From the NCBI GenBank assembly GCA_964526475.1, contig CAZGKF010000013.1, positions 1 to 62,056 of the forward strand: a DNA stretch of 62,056 bases, in the 5' to 3' direction. The position numbers were made by a program, and so were the translations under genes. Source of the DNA: CAYVTV01 sp964526475. GTDB lineage: Bacteria > Bacteroidota > Bacteroidia > Bacteroidales > GCA-2748055. The notes under the pieces are model-generated. The model was not told the DNA's origin, made no database searches, and worked only from the letters and a program-made list of their open reading frames with translations. Positions 9,940 through 18,871 of the stretch are shown one piece after another; position 1 is the first letter of the stretch; each line of letters begins with the position of its first letter.

Positions 9940-11325
9940 ATGAAACAAAAATACAATGTAGTGTTATACGTAGTAATTTTCTCATTGGTTTATTATCTTG
10001 CAGATGCAGTAGTTTTTTATCTGATTTCTGCTGATGATCAATCTTTTCTGAATGTTCTTGTCACTGATGTTACTGTTTATCAGTTATTTGTCAGGTTGTT
10101 GGCATTTGCCGGCTTTGCTCTTTTGGGTTTTCTCCTTACAGATAAAATAAACAGCCTGTATTTTGAGAACGAGACTCTTAAACTTCATTCAGGAAAATTA
10201 TTATCAGGGAAATTCGATACAAATTTTCTTTCAAGTTTATCCTACCAGATAAGAATACCCTTAACAGCGATTACCGGATTTGCACAATTACTAAAAGATC
10301 CTGGTCTATCACCCGAAACAAGGGAATTATATATTCGTCATATTAATTCAAGTAGTAATTTCCTTTTGCTTCTTATAAATAATCTTTCTGATATTTCAAA
10401 AATCGAAGCAGATGAGTTAGAAATAGAACGGAAGGAATGTGAAATAAATAAGATACTGGATGAGATATTTGATAAATTTGAGCTGAGGAAAGTGGAATCA
10501 GGGAAATCTGATCTTCCGTTTATCCTGAAAAAAGGCCTGGAAAATGAGGAAATAAAGATACTTACTGATCCTGACAGATTCAGACAAGTTCTTACAAATC
10601 TTCTTGAAAATGCCTTAAAATTTACAAATGAGGGTTCTGTGGAATTCGGATATACAGTAAAAGATAATAGTTTTCTTGAGTTTTATGTTATGGATTCCGG
10701 TCATGGGTTTTCCGTGGAAAGAATGGAGGTTATATTTAACAGGTATAACAAATTATCGGATAATGAAAATCTTCCTTTCAATGGTTTTATATTAAGACTG
10801 GCAATTTCAAAAAGTCTTGTTAAATTGCTGGGAGGGGAGATACGGGCTGAATCTACTCCTGAAAACAACACGCTTATATATTTCACATTACCATACCTGG
10901 AGGCAGCTGAAACAACAAAAGTGCCGCTAAAAAAGGATGATCGTAAGGGAGATTCACAAGACTGGTCTGATCGCCACATACTTATTGCTGAAGATGTGGA
11001 ATCAAACTTTATTTATTTACAGGAAATTTTGAAGCCTACTAAAATAAACATTATCTGGGCTAAAAATGGAAAGGAAGCTCTCGATGTTGTCAGGAAAAAC
11101 CAGAAAATATGCCTTGTATTAATGGATATTCTAATGCCGGAGATGGACGGTTACGAAGCTACACGAGAAATAAAAAAGATTCGTAAAGATCTTCCTGTTA
11201 TTGCTCAGACAGCCTTTTTATATGAGATGGCTGAAGGAGACCATGTGCAGTTTGATGAATATCTTACAAAACCTATTTGGTCACCACAGTTGATTTCAGC
11301 AGTAGGAAGGTACATATACAGTTAA
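9940..11325 (+). CDS. Membrane kinase-like protein lacking the phospho-accepting His, with C-terminal receiver
   Basis: The ATG at 9940 gives 461 residues; an upstream TTG at 9916 is less likely because the membrane segment begins right after the ATG. Two hydrophobic segments (about 5-27 and 42-70) precede a HisKA-like helix in which the usual SHEIRTPLN reads SYQIRIPLT, so Tyr102 replaces the phospho-acceptor His. The ATPase part keeps the N box (NLLENALKFT) and a G1-like DSGHGF, but the G2 loop (GFILRLAISK) has lost its glycines. The receiver at the end is intact (AED, LMDILMP, TA, TKP). It is best read as a pseudokinase or a dedicated receiver carrier. Its end overlaps the convergent gene by four bases. 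Confidence 0.85.
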   Translation: MKQKYNVVLYVVIFSLVYYLADAVVFYLISADDQSFLNVLVTDVTVYQLFVRLLAFAGFALLGFLLTDKINSLYFENETLKLHSGKLLSGKFDTNFLSSLSYQIRIPLTAITGFAQLLKDPGLSPETRELYIRHINSSSNFLLLLINNLSDISKIEADELEIERKECEINKILDEIFDKFELRKVESGKSDLPFILKKGLENEEIKILTDPDRFRQVLTNLLENALKFTNEGSVEFGYTVKDNSFLEFYVMDSGHGFSVERMEVIFNRYNKLSDNENLPFNGFILRLAISKSLVKLLGGEIRAESTPENNTLIYFTLPYLEAAETTKVPLKKDDRKGDSQDWSDRHILIAEDVESNFIYLQEILKPTKINIIWAKNGKEALDVVRKNQKICLVLMDILMPEMDGYEATREIKKIRKDLPVIAQTAFLYEMAEGDHVQFDEYLTKPIWSPQLISAVGRYIYS

Positions 11326-12155
11326 TTTAAATGCAGCCCCAGTGCAAAACCTGCCCGTATTGGATTAATTGCATTATTCCCCTCCTTATTAATATATCTC
11401 CAGCCCGCGGAATTAAGATTAATAATCTTTTCTTCAATTCGGGGGCCTGATAGATCGGTGTAAATAGTGAAATTGATGAGCTCTCTGGCCTTTGAATCTT
11501 TTAAAAGAAAATCGAATCCTGCCTGATATGTTAATCCTAAGGATAATTCCCGGTAAGGTTCAGGTGAAATTGTGTTTCCGGGGAAAGAAACAGTATTGGA
11601 AAATGTGCCTCCGGTAAGTCCTCCCCAAATACTGAAGAATTTAAAGGGGATCTTATATCGTATTGTTCCTCTGAAAGAAAGGACTTCATTGACCCGGTTA
11701 ATATCATTTTCGGAAACCTCTGTAAAATAATCCAGCTTATTGTTCTGTTCATAAACCCATTCACTTGTAGATCTTTGTCCCGAATAAGCAACCGGCACTG
11801 TGCTTTTAAAGTAATCTGCCAGCAACCCGGCTTCGAACCGTGATTGGGTTTTTTTTATAATGCCTATCCCGGCAAACCATCCTGGAATATGCACTTCCAT
11901 ATCGCTTCTCTTATATAGTTCAGGAGAATTTTCAGGTGTCATGGGTACCATAGTCCACGCAGGAAACTGGTAACCGGTTGTAATGAAAATATAAGAGTTC
12001 TTTGTTTTTCCCGTTTTATCAATAATAACTTCTATCCCTTTCATACTTATTGGTTCATCCTGCGCGAAGAGTGATACGATGGAACAAAGCAGAAAGTAAT
12101 GAATTGTCAGAAAAACCCGTGTTAACTTTTTATTAAATGAAAATTTTAAGATCAT
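11322..12155 (-). CDS. Putative outer-membrane or periplasmic beta-rich protein, unknown function
   Basis: This 277-residue protein has an N-terminal signal peptide (hydrophobic stretch ending in LFAQ at about residue 32). The rest alternates short amphipathic strands with turns, and the last residues (FALGLHLN) resemble the terminal strand of an outer-membrane barrel, although the final aromatic is missing. No family is recognised. It is transcribed opposite to the surrounding kinases and converges on the pseudokinase gene with a four-base overlap. Confidence 0.6.
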   Translation of the reverse strand: MILKFSFNKKLTRVFLTIHYFLLCSIVSLFAQDEPISMKGIEVIIDKTGKTKNSYIFITTGYQFPAWTMVPMTPENSPELYKRSDMEVHIPGWFAGIGIIKKTQSRFEAGLLADYFKSTVPVAYSGQRSTSEWVYEQNNKLDYFTEVSENDINRVNEVLSFRGTIRYKIPFKFFSIWGGLTGGTFSNTVSFPGNTISPEPYRELSLGLTYQAGFDFLLKDSKARELINFTIYTDLSGPRIEEKIINLNSAGWRYINKEGNNAINPIRAGFALGLHLN

Positions 12156-12267
12156 GACATATTATTTCGTAAAATAATTATTGTAATAAAAGTTATTATC
12201 TATTATTTACAAAGAAACTCAACAATTTTTATAATTGTTTCATATTAATTAATATTTTTAATGCTCA

Positions 12268-12299
12268 TTTGTTTTCTTTTAATTTAGTAATTAAAATTG
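12268..12299 (+). promoter_or_regulatory. Probable Bacteroidota-type promoter for the receiver-pseudokinase gene
   Basis: TTTG at 12268-12271, a 20-base spacer, then TAAAATTG at 12292-12299, which is one base from the -7 consensus TAnnTTTG. The start codon follows at 12324. Confidence 0.45.
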
Positions 12300-12323
12300 T
12301 TCTCAGTTAATTAAATACTCCTT

Positions 12324-13457
12324 ATGAATCCAGACAAAAAAGCAAGACCAAACATTTTATATGTCGATGATATTGAAACGAACCTTATATTATTTGATTC
12401 GGCATTCCAGAATGATTATAATGTGTTTCTTGCCGGATCAGGGAAAGAAGCACTTGAATTATTAAGAAAGGAACAAATAGCAGTGATAATTACTGACCAG
12501 CGCATGCCTGAAATGTCAGGAACAGATCTGCTGGAGATCGTGCAGCAGGAGTTCCCCGCTATATTACGTTTTATGCTTACTGCATATTCCGATTATCAAA
12601 CCGTAGTTGATTCTATTAATAAGGGACAGATATACGGCTTCTTTAACAAACCTTTTGATGTTAAAGATATGAAAGTGTCTCTTGATAAGGCTGTTGAAGT
12701 TTATAATTTGAGGGAGAGTAACAGACAAATGGTAATTGAGATTGAAAGGGTTAACAAGGATCTAAAAAGAATTGATAAATCGAAAACAGCATTCCTGAAT
12801 ATGATCACCGGCGAGCTCCGTACACCTATAAACAAAATTATGAGTGTGGTTCATATGCTTAAGGACAGTGTTGCTTCAACAGACCTTGCTGAGCTTGTAA
12901 ATTATTTGGATACATCTGTTTCCAAACTGGAAAAGTTCGCAACAATTACCAACCAGCTGGCAAGACTGAATGATATTAAAGCTGCTGTGAAATGGATTGA
13001 TGTATCTGTCAGGGAACTGATTGAAATAAGTATTCTTGAGAAAAAGGATTTATTAAATTCAACAGGAAAAGGTATCTATATGGAGAAATGCCCTACAGAA
13101 CTGAGGATTAAAGGAGATTATGAACTATTATTAACTTGTTTGACAATATTACTGGATAATTCAATAAGTCACGCAGAAAAGGATAGTAAATTGAATATTT
13201 CTTGCGGGGAAAATGATGTGGAGAGGTTTATCCGGATTGATTTTAAAGAAAATTTTACAGAAAAGATGCTGCAAAATATTTTAAATCACTTTAATGAAGA
13301 GGAGAATCCGGAGGATTATCATGTGGGAGTTGAACTGATGCTTGCAAAACAGATCATGACAGCACATAATGGAAGAATTCAGGTAAACCATAGGGAGGAG
13401 GGAAGTATTTCCTTATGTATGGCTTTTCCACCCGATAATATGAAACCGGATAATTAA
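12324..13457 (+). CDS. Receiver-domain protein with degenerate histidine-kinase core (pseudokinase)
   Basis: This 377-residue cytoplasmic protein opens with an intact receiver (YVDD, Asp58 in ITDQRMPEMSG, NKPFD), resembling receivers of the RpfG type. A coiled coil and a HisKA-like helix follow, reading MITGELRTPIN, so Gly163 stands where the phospho-acceptor His belongs. The ATPase-like tail keeps an N box (LLDNSISHA) but has no DxGxG box and no glycine-rich G2 loop. It therefore should neither autophosphorylate nor bind ATP normally. It lies 75 bases upstream of the ABC exporter on the same strand. I infer that phosphorylation of its receiver is the regulatory input, and that the dead kinase part serves as a dimerising or binding output. 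Confidence 0.85.
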   Translation: MNPDKKARPNILYVDDIETNLILFDSAFQNDYNVFLAGSGKEALELLRKEQIAVIITDQRMPEMSGTDLLEIVQQEFPAILRFMLTAYSDYQTVVDSINKGQIYGFFNKPFDVKDMKVSLDKAVEVYNLRESNRQMVIEIERVNKDLKRIDKSKTAFLNMITGELRTPINKIMSVVHMLKDSVASTDLAELVNYLDTSVSKLEKFATITNQLARLNDIKAAVKWIDVSVRELIEISILEKKDLLNSTGKGIYMEKCPTELRIKGDYELLLTCLTILLDNSISHAEKDSKLNISCGENDVERFIRIDFKENFTEKMLQNILNHFNEEENPEDYHVGVELMLAKQIMTAHNGRIQVNHREEGSISLCMAFPPDNMKPDN

Positions 13458-13532
13458 CCATGCAGTAATTATTCCTGTTCACATTACTATGGAACTTGCA
13501 TTTATAACGGATTATAAATATATATATATAGT

Positions 13533-16500
13533 ATGACCGAGTCAATGTTAACGGCTTTGATGAAGTTATTTGCTATTCTTGCAAATTTAAACAGAGATGT
13601 TGCCTGGCTTTTCTCCCGTAATTTCGTTGAATCATACCTTAAAACCCAGTTCACAGGAAGAATTGTAGAGCATTCCCTGGTAATTTTTGATAAAGAGGCA
13701 AAAAATATTGCAGGTCTGGAAGGGCTGAAAGAAACAAAAAGGATATCTGCCTTGTCTGTAAAGATACTCGCTATATGTAATCAGATAAACAATGAACTGC
13801 ATGTAAAAAATAAATTTTTAATAGTACTCAGTCTTATAAAATTCCTTAAGTTTTTTGATGAACAGATAGAACCGGATGATGATTTCAGGCAAACACTTTC
13901 CGACGCTGTATTAACTATTTCTGAATATTTACAGATCAGTAAAGAGGATTATGAGAACTGCAGAATGTTTACCCTTGAAAAATTTTACAAAGTACCCGGA
14001 AAAGATAATCTATTGGTAATAAGCGATATCGATTCATTTAGTTTTACGGCAATAAATCACCTTCAGAAGGAGAAACTAAACGGTCAGTTGTTTTTCCTTA
14101 AAATCCAGCAGGCAGGTTTAATTATTTTCTACTATAGCGGTAAAGAATCGCTTGAATTGACAGGTAAATATATATTTCCCCATCATATCTATATTCTTCC
14201 AAAAGGGGCTTCCCTGAAAGGAGGGGGCATTACTCCGGTTTATTACAGCGATGTTGAAGCCGGCTTTCTCAGAAGAAAAGCATTTGAAAAAATTTCTTTT
14301 TTAGTAAGAGACATAGAGTTCAGATTCCCTCAAAGTGATAACGGAATACACAAAATGAGCTTTGGTGCTGAATCAGGCGACCTGATGGGGATCATGGGAG
14401 GAAGCGGGGTAGGGAAGTCAACTTTGATTAAAGTTCTGAACGGGATTTACAAAACAGAAAATGGAAATATCTTCATCAACGGACATGATATTGATTCCGG
14501 AAAAAATCAATTAAAGGGAATGATTGGTTATGTTCCTCAGGATGATTTATTAATAGAGGAGTTAACCGTTTATCAGAACCTGTATTATAAGGCCCGCTTA
14601 TGTCTCGGGAATATGAATGAATCACAGATCCATAAAACAGTATTGAGAATACTGAATGATCTGGACTTGTTTTACATTAAGGACCTCATTGTGGGAAGCC
14701 CGCTTAATAAGTTAATTAGTGGCGGACAGAGAAAGCGACTTAATATAGCCCTGGAACTGGTTATGGAACCCTATATTTTATTTGCAGATGAGCCAACATC
14801 GGGTTTGTCCTCCACAGACGCAGGGAATGTGATGCAATTACTCAACGAACTCACCCTTCAGGGTAAGATTGTCTTCGTCAACATACATCAGCCTTCATCG
14901 GAGCTTTTTAAGATGCTCGATAAAATTATTGTTCTCGATAAAGGGGGTTTCCCGGTTTATATCGGGAACCCCCTTGATTCATTTTCTTATTTAATTAATA
15001 TTACGAAACGCGTTGATCCCGGTGATATTGAATGTGCATTTTGCGGAAATGTCCAGCCTGATGAAATACTTGAAATTATTGAAGCAAAACAGGTAAATGA
15101 ACTTGGGGAATTTACCGGTGAAAGGCTCATCCCTCCTGAAAAATGGTATGAATATTTCCTGGATAATATTCAGAACAAGCAGGTAATTAATGATATTCAG
15201 AAAACGAAGATACCTGCTTTAAAATTTAAACTACCGGGGTTCTTCAGCCAGTTTCTTACCTACAGTGAGAGAAATTTGTTTACTAAGATTACCGACAGAC
15301 AGTTTATTTTTCTTGCCATACTAATTGCCCCTGTCCTTGCCTTTATTGTCAGTACTTTTTCAAAATATTTCAGCAGATACGCTTCGGGAACACCAATGTA
15401 TGTATTCGGTGAAAATGTTAATATGCCTGCGTATATTTTTATGAGCGTAATTGTTGCTTTATTTATAGGCCTTATTATAAGTGCGGAAGAGATCATTAAA
15501 GATAAAAAGACGCTTGAAAGAGAAAAATTTCTTGATCTTAGTAGGGCTTCTTATCTCAACTCGAAGCTTGTATTCCTGTTTTTACTTTCAGCCTTTCAAA
15601 TGCTGGTATATGTAATAGTTGGTAATCATATTCTGGAAATAAAAGGTCTGACATTTCATTACTGGCTGGTATTATTTTCAACTTCCTGTTTTGCAATTAT
15701 GCTGGGATTGAATATTTCTTCAGCTTTTAAATCAATAGTTTCTATTTATATCAATATTCCTTTTATTCTGGTTCCATTAATATTATTGGCAGGAGTTATT
15801 GTGAAATATGATAAATTACATTATCGCCTGGCTTCAACTGAACACGTTCCCGTAGCAGGTGACTTAATGGCTTCCAGATGGGCGTACGAAGCCCTGATGG
15901 TTACCCAATTCAGAGATAATAAATACCAGAAGCAGTTTTTCCCTATTGACAGAGACCTGGCAAATGTGTCCTGGGAATTGAACTTTCTGATCCCTGCATT
16001 AAATAATAAGGTAAATGATTATGAGAGATTTATTTCCAGGGAACAGGACACTGATAAGACAAAGGATATTTCTGCAAAGATACTGAGGACAGTAAAAACC
16101 ATCAGCGATATGAACGACTCTGAATTCTCTGATTTTACAGAAAAACTATCTTCTCACCCACTCAATGTTGCTATGATAAAAGCCTTTACAGCTGACAGGA
16201 GGTCACGGCTTATCGCAAGATCAAATGAATTAGTAAAGCAAAAGGATAAAGTATTTGCGAAACTAAGGTTGCAGGGTATGTCCAGTGAGGATATTGCAGA
16301 TATGAAAGGGAAGTATTATAATCAAAGCGTTGCAGACCTGGTTCTGAATCTGAATGAAATGGCGAAAATAGTTGAAGTTGAAGATCGCTTTATAAGGAAG
16401 GACACTCCGGTTTACCAGTTTCCGGTATCGAAATATGGCAGGGCTCATTTTTATTCGGGTACCAGGAGAATCGGACCATGGATAATAGACACCCTTTGGT

Positions 16501-16607
16501 TCAATGTTTCTGTATTATGGCTGATGACAGGGATGTTGTTTCTAAATCTTCTTTTTGATTTATCCGGAAGACTTTCCAGGATATCCTTATCTATAAAAAA
16601 GAAATGA
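13533..16607 (+). CDS. ABCG-type ABC transporter (fused ATPase and permease) with long N-terminal helical domain
   Basis: This 1024-residue protein begins with a helical domain (about 1-150, TerB-like in appearance) and a small beta region (about 150-250). The nucleotide-binding domain has Walker A GGSGVGKST (289-297), signature SGGQRKR (from 396), Walker B ILFADEPTSG (Asp419-Glu420), and the switch His in NIHQPSSE. Permease helices follow (about 590-780), and a last one lies near 990-1015. Between helices five and six is an unusually long, probably extracytoplasmic loop of about 200 residues. The order ATPase then permease is that of the ABCG/White family, which exports or extracts lipophilic compounds. 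The substrate is unknown. It follows a receiver-pseudokinase gene after 75 bases. Confidence 0.87.
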   Translation: MTESMLTALMKLFAILANLNRDVAWLFSRNFVESYLKTQFTGRIVEHSLVIFDKEAKNIAGLEGLKETKRISALSVKILAICNQINNELHVKNKFLIVLSLIKFLKFFDEQIEPDDDFRQTLSDAVLTISEYLQISKEDYENCRMFTLEKFYKVPGKDNLLVISDIDSFSFTAINHLQKEKLNGQLFFLKIQQAGLIIFYYSGKESLELTGKYIFPHHIYILPKGASLKGGGITPVYYSDVEAGFLRRKAFEKISFLVRDIEFRFPQSDNGIHKMSFGAESGDLMGIMGGSGVGKSTLIKVLNGIYKTENGNIFINGHDIDSGKNQLKGMIGYVPQDDLLIEELTVYQNLYYKARLCLGNMNESQIHKTVLRILNDLDLFYIKDLIVGSPLNKLISGGQRKRLNIALELVMEPYILFADEPTSGLSSTDAGNVMQLLNELTLQGKIVFVNIHQPSSELFKMLDKIIVLDKGGFPVYIGNPLDSFSYLINITKRVDPGDIECAFCGNVQPDEILEIIEAKQVNELGEFTGERLIPPEKWYEYFLDNIQNKQVINDIQKTKIPALKFKLPGFFSQFLTYSERNLFTKITDRQFIFLAILIAPVLAFIVSTFSKYFSRYASGTPMYVFGENVNMPAYIFMSVIVALFIGLIISAEEIIKDKKTLEREKFLDLSRASYLNSKLVFLFLLSAFQMLVYVIVGNHILEIKGLTFHYWLVLFSTSCFAIMLGLNISSAFKSIVSIYINIPFILVPLILLAGVIVKYDKLHYRLASTEHVPVAGDLMASRWAYEALMVTQFRDNKYQKQFFPIDRDLANVSWELNFLIPALNNKVNDYERFISREQDTDKTKDISAKILRTVKTISDMNDSEFSDFTEKLSSHPLNVAMIKAFTADRRSRLIARSNELVKQKDKVFAKLRLQGMSSEDIADMKGKYYNQSVADLVLNLNEMAKIVEVEDRFIRKDTPVYQFPVSKYGRAHFYSGTRRIGPWIIDTLWFNVSVLWLMTGMLFLNLLFDLSGRLSRISLSIKKK

Positions 16608-16755
16608 ATTTTATAAAATTGTATGCTTACATATACGCCAAATAAAATTAATTTTTAATTTTACCCTGATTAATGTAATATACTGATGGCGTATTATTAA
16701 AATATGTAGTAGTTCATTTGTCAGAAAATTTATTCATCTTTAAAGTAAAACTAAA

Positions 16756-17649
16756 ATGACCGGTAAGAATAATATTATTTTGTTAATAATAATAACCGGA
16801 ATCATCATCTTAAACTCCTGTACATGTGTACAGTCTGAGAAGAGTGATCAGAACAGCGGAAGCAATGAATCTGCATCTCTTAGTCTTTATGATGGCGAAT
16901 CTGTTATTTATCTTATTCCTCCACCCGGTGAGATCCTTGATAGATTTCATGGCGCCGGTATTGGGTACAATCAGGAATTTCTGAATCCTGTCAGCCAAAA
17001 GGACAGGTATATAGGATCAATGGCGCAGTCATTAAATCTTGGAGTTTATATTGCTGATATGGCATATCTCTCTTTGTTTGAAAGATATAACGAAAGTGTT
17101 GAATACCTTGAAGTAATTCAGTCATTGAGCTACGAGGTTGGAATTTCTTCAGGTGTTTTTGAGTCATTAATTACCAGAGCAAAGGCAAATGCCGGGGTAG
17201 TGGATTCACTTTTCAACATTTCCAATGAAGCTTTTGCAGATTTACTGGAGTTTCTGGAGGAAGGAGGTAAAGAAAATACCATCGCCCTCATTTCTGCCGG
17301 AGCATATATTGAAAGCCTGTACCTTGCTTTGCAATCAGCAGGTGAGTATTCGGAAGAAAATACAATTCTGCAAATGATAAGCGACATGATGTTTCCTTTA
17401 AACAATATTATGGACAGAGCCAGAGAAGTAAGGGATGATGAAAATATTGCAGGTATTGTTAAAGTTCTCGATGGTATTGCTGAAGTATTCACTAAACTGG
17501 AAACAGGGGACACCGGTATAAAAGTGGAAGAAAGCGAAGAAGGGGTAATATCGATTCTTGGCAAGGGTAAAATGACAATAAATGAGGAAAACTTCTATGA
17601 ACTGAAGAACAGAATATCTGAAATCAGAAATAACATTGTGAGTAATTAG
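16756..17649 (+). CDS. Lipoprotein of unknown function
   Basis: This 297-residue protein has a type II signal peptide: a hydrophobic run and the lipobox LNSC with Cys22. The mature part is almost entirely helical and acidic, with no recognised family. It is followed after 21 bases by a small secreted protein, so the two are probably co-transcribed. It could be a periplasmic partner of the exporter upstream; that is only a guess from position. Confidence 0.65.
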   Translation: MTGKNNIILLIIITGIIILNSCTCVQSEKSDQNSGSNESASLSLYDGESVIYLIPPPGEILDRFHGAGIGYNQEFLNPVSQKDRYIGSMAQSLNLGVYIADMAYLSLFERYNESVEYLEVIQSLSYEVGISSGVFESLITRAKANAGVVDSLFNISNEAFADLLEFLEEGGKENTIALISAGAYIESLYLALQSAGEYSEENTILQMISDMMFPLNNIMDRAREVRDDENIAGIVKVLDGIAEVFTKLETGDTGIKVEESEEGVISILGKGKMTINEENFYELKNRISEIRNNIVSN

Positions 17650-17670
17650 GATAATTTGAAAATACACGAT

Positions 17671-18135
17671 ATGAAAAGAAATATTTTTGTTATTATATCA
17701 GTCTTTCTAAGTCTGTTTATATGGTTGGATATGAACGGACAGAATTGCAGAAAATTCCATTTATACGGTAAGTGTATGCAGTATCCGGGTGCCAATTATA
17801 AGATTGAAGGGCAATCGCGTAGTAATATAATTGGTATTGGAGACAAACTTATTTATAATGTGATTTTGTATGGAGGAAGAAACTACAAGCTGTTTTTTTG
17901 TACATCTGATCTTTTTTATCCTATGCATTTTCTTCTGAAGGATGATCTCACCAAAGAGTTGATCTATGACAGTAAGAAAGACAATTATCCGGAAAATGTT
18001 GAAATAAGCATTGATAATACAAGGAGAGTGTTAATAGAGATCTCAGTATTGGCTAGCAGCAAAGATCCGGCGCTCGCTGAGAACTATCTTGGATGTCTTG
18101 GGTTTTTAATGCACTGGAAACCTGAAGTAAAATAA
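17671..18135 (+). CDS. Small secreted protein of unknown function
   Basis: The ATG at 17671 gives 154 residues and directly precedes a signal peptide ending near NGQ; an in-frame TTG at 17656 would only add a hydrophilic stub. The mature part has four cysteines and short beta strands with no recognised family. It directly follows the helical lipoprotein and ends one base before a convergent gene. Confidence 0.6.
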   Translation: MKRNIFVIISVFLSLFIWLDMNGQNCRKFHLYGKCMQYPGANYKIEGQSRSNIIGIGDKLIYNVILYGGRNYKLFFCTSDLFYPMHFLLKDDLTKELIYDSKKDNYPENVEISIDNTRRVLIEISVLASSKDPALAENYLGCLGFLMHWKPEVK

Positions 18136-18136
18136 T

Positions 18137-18568
18137 TTATTTTCCTGTTCTGCGGATTTCTTTATATTCTCCCCAGTTAAATTTTTCATTGAAGTCTAAT
18201 CCTATTCTGACTCCTAAGGTGAAATGTAATATTTGTTCTTCCTTGCTCATATTGAAGTTCAACCAGTTGAATTCATTGTCCGCATCGATACGGCAGATCA
18301 GTTTGCTGCAGTCAGGGTTTTTTAAAAGGAAATCGTAATCATGTATCTGCCTCATGGTACTTACCATGGCCCGCTGAGCCCGAATACCGTCCTGAACCAG
18401 ATCAACATATTGATTCCTCTCAGCATCTTCTAAGTCAGAAAAACGTTTCTTTTTAATTTTGAGTTGATTAGCCTTTTCAACAAGTTCAACCACCTCAGGA
18501 TTTTGCATGAAGTCAGTTATCATAGTTATCGCTCGCTCCATTTTTCTTGCATTGACTAGTCGCCCCAT
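18137..18568 (-). CDS. Hypothetical protein, helical and charged
   Basis: This is a 143-residue cytoplasmic protein with no signal or membrane segment. The first two thirds are predicted helical with many Lys, Glu and Gln; the C-terminal part is more beta-like and has several Trp and Phe. I do not recognise a family. Its upstream side carries an 11-bp inverted repeat at 18595-18634. Confidence 0.55.
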   Translation of the reverse strand: MGRLVNARKMERAITMITDFMQNPEVVELVEKANQLKIKKKRFSDLEDAERNQYVDLVQDGIRAQRAMVSTMRQIHDYDFLLKNPDCSKLICRIDADNEFNWLNFNMSKEEQILHFTLGVRIGLDFNEKFNWGEYKEIRRTGK

Positions 18569-18594
18569 TTTTAAAAATAAATATATCCATCACG

Positions 18595-18634
18595 CTGATT
18601 TTTCCCCTATTCCACCATTAAAAGGAAAAATCAG
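18595..18634. promoter_or_regulatory. Inverted repeat upstream of the 18.1-kb hypothetical gene
   Basis: CTGATTTTTCC at 18595-18605 is the exact reverse complement of GGAAAAATCAG at 18624-18634. It lies 27 bases upstream of the minus-strand start codon at 18568. It could be an operator or a transcript-end hairpin for a minus-strand RNA. Confidence 0.4.
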
Positions 18635-18760
18635 GGAAAAAGATCAGGTAATTTCGGTAATAACACTAATAATTTAAGGATTTCCTCGGGATAGATAAAT
18701 AACTTTTCAGTTAAGCAATTATTTTACGGAATATAAGATTTGGCTCAAGTTTATTGCCAG

Positions 18761-18809
18761 AAATAATTGATAATTATTTAGATAATAACTTATCAAATAA
18801 TTGTGATAA
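18761..18809. promoter_or_regulatory. Two palindromes upstream of the DNA methyltransferase gene (candidate operators)
   Basis: AAATAATT-GAT-AATTATTT at 18761-18779 is a perfect palindrome, and TTATCA ... TGATAA at 18790-18809 is a second inverted repeat with an 8-base spacer. They end 62 bases before the methyltransferase start. Restriction-modification genes are often controlled by operators placed this way. No separate controller gene is present, so the methyltransferase itself is a candidate repressor. Confidence 0.4.
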
Positions 18810-18871
18810 CTTTTCTTTTGTAGATCATTAAAATGTATCCTCTTTTTTTAATTTTGTCATAAAACTGAAAG

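Noticed and set aside
16608..16755. Possible regulatory hairpin between the exporter and the lipoprotein gene
   Set aside because: Only a short AT palindrome (ATTTTATAAAAT) is present, which is expected by chance in such DNA.
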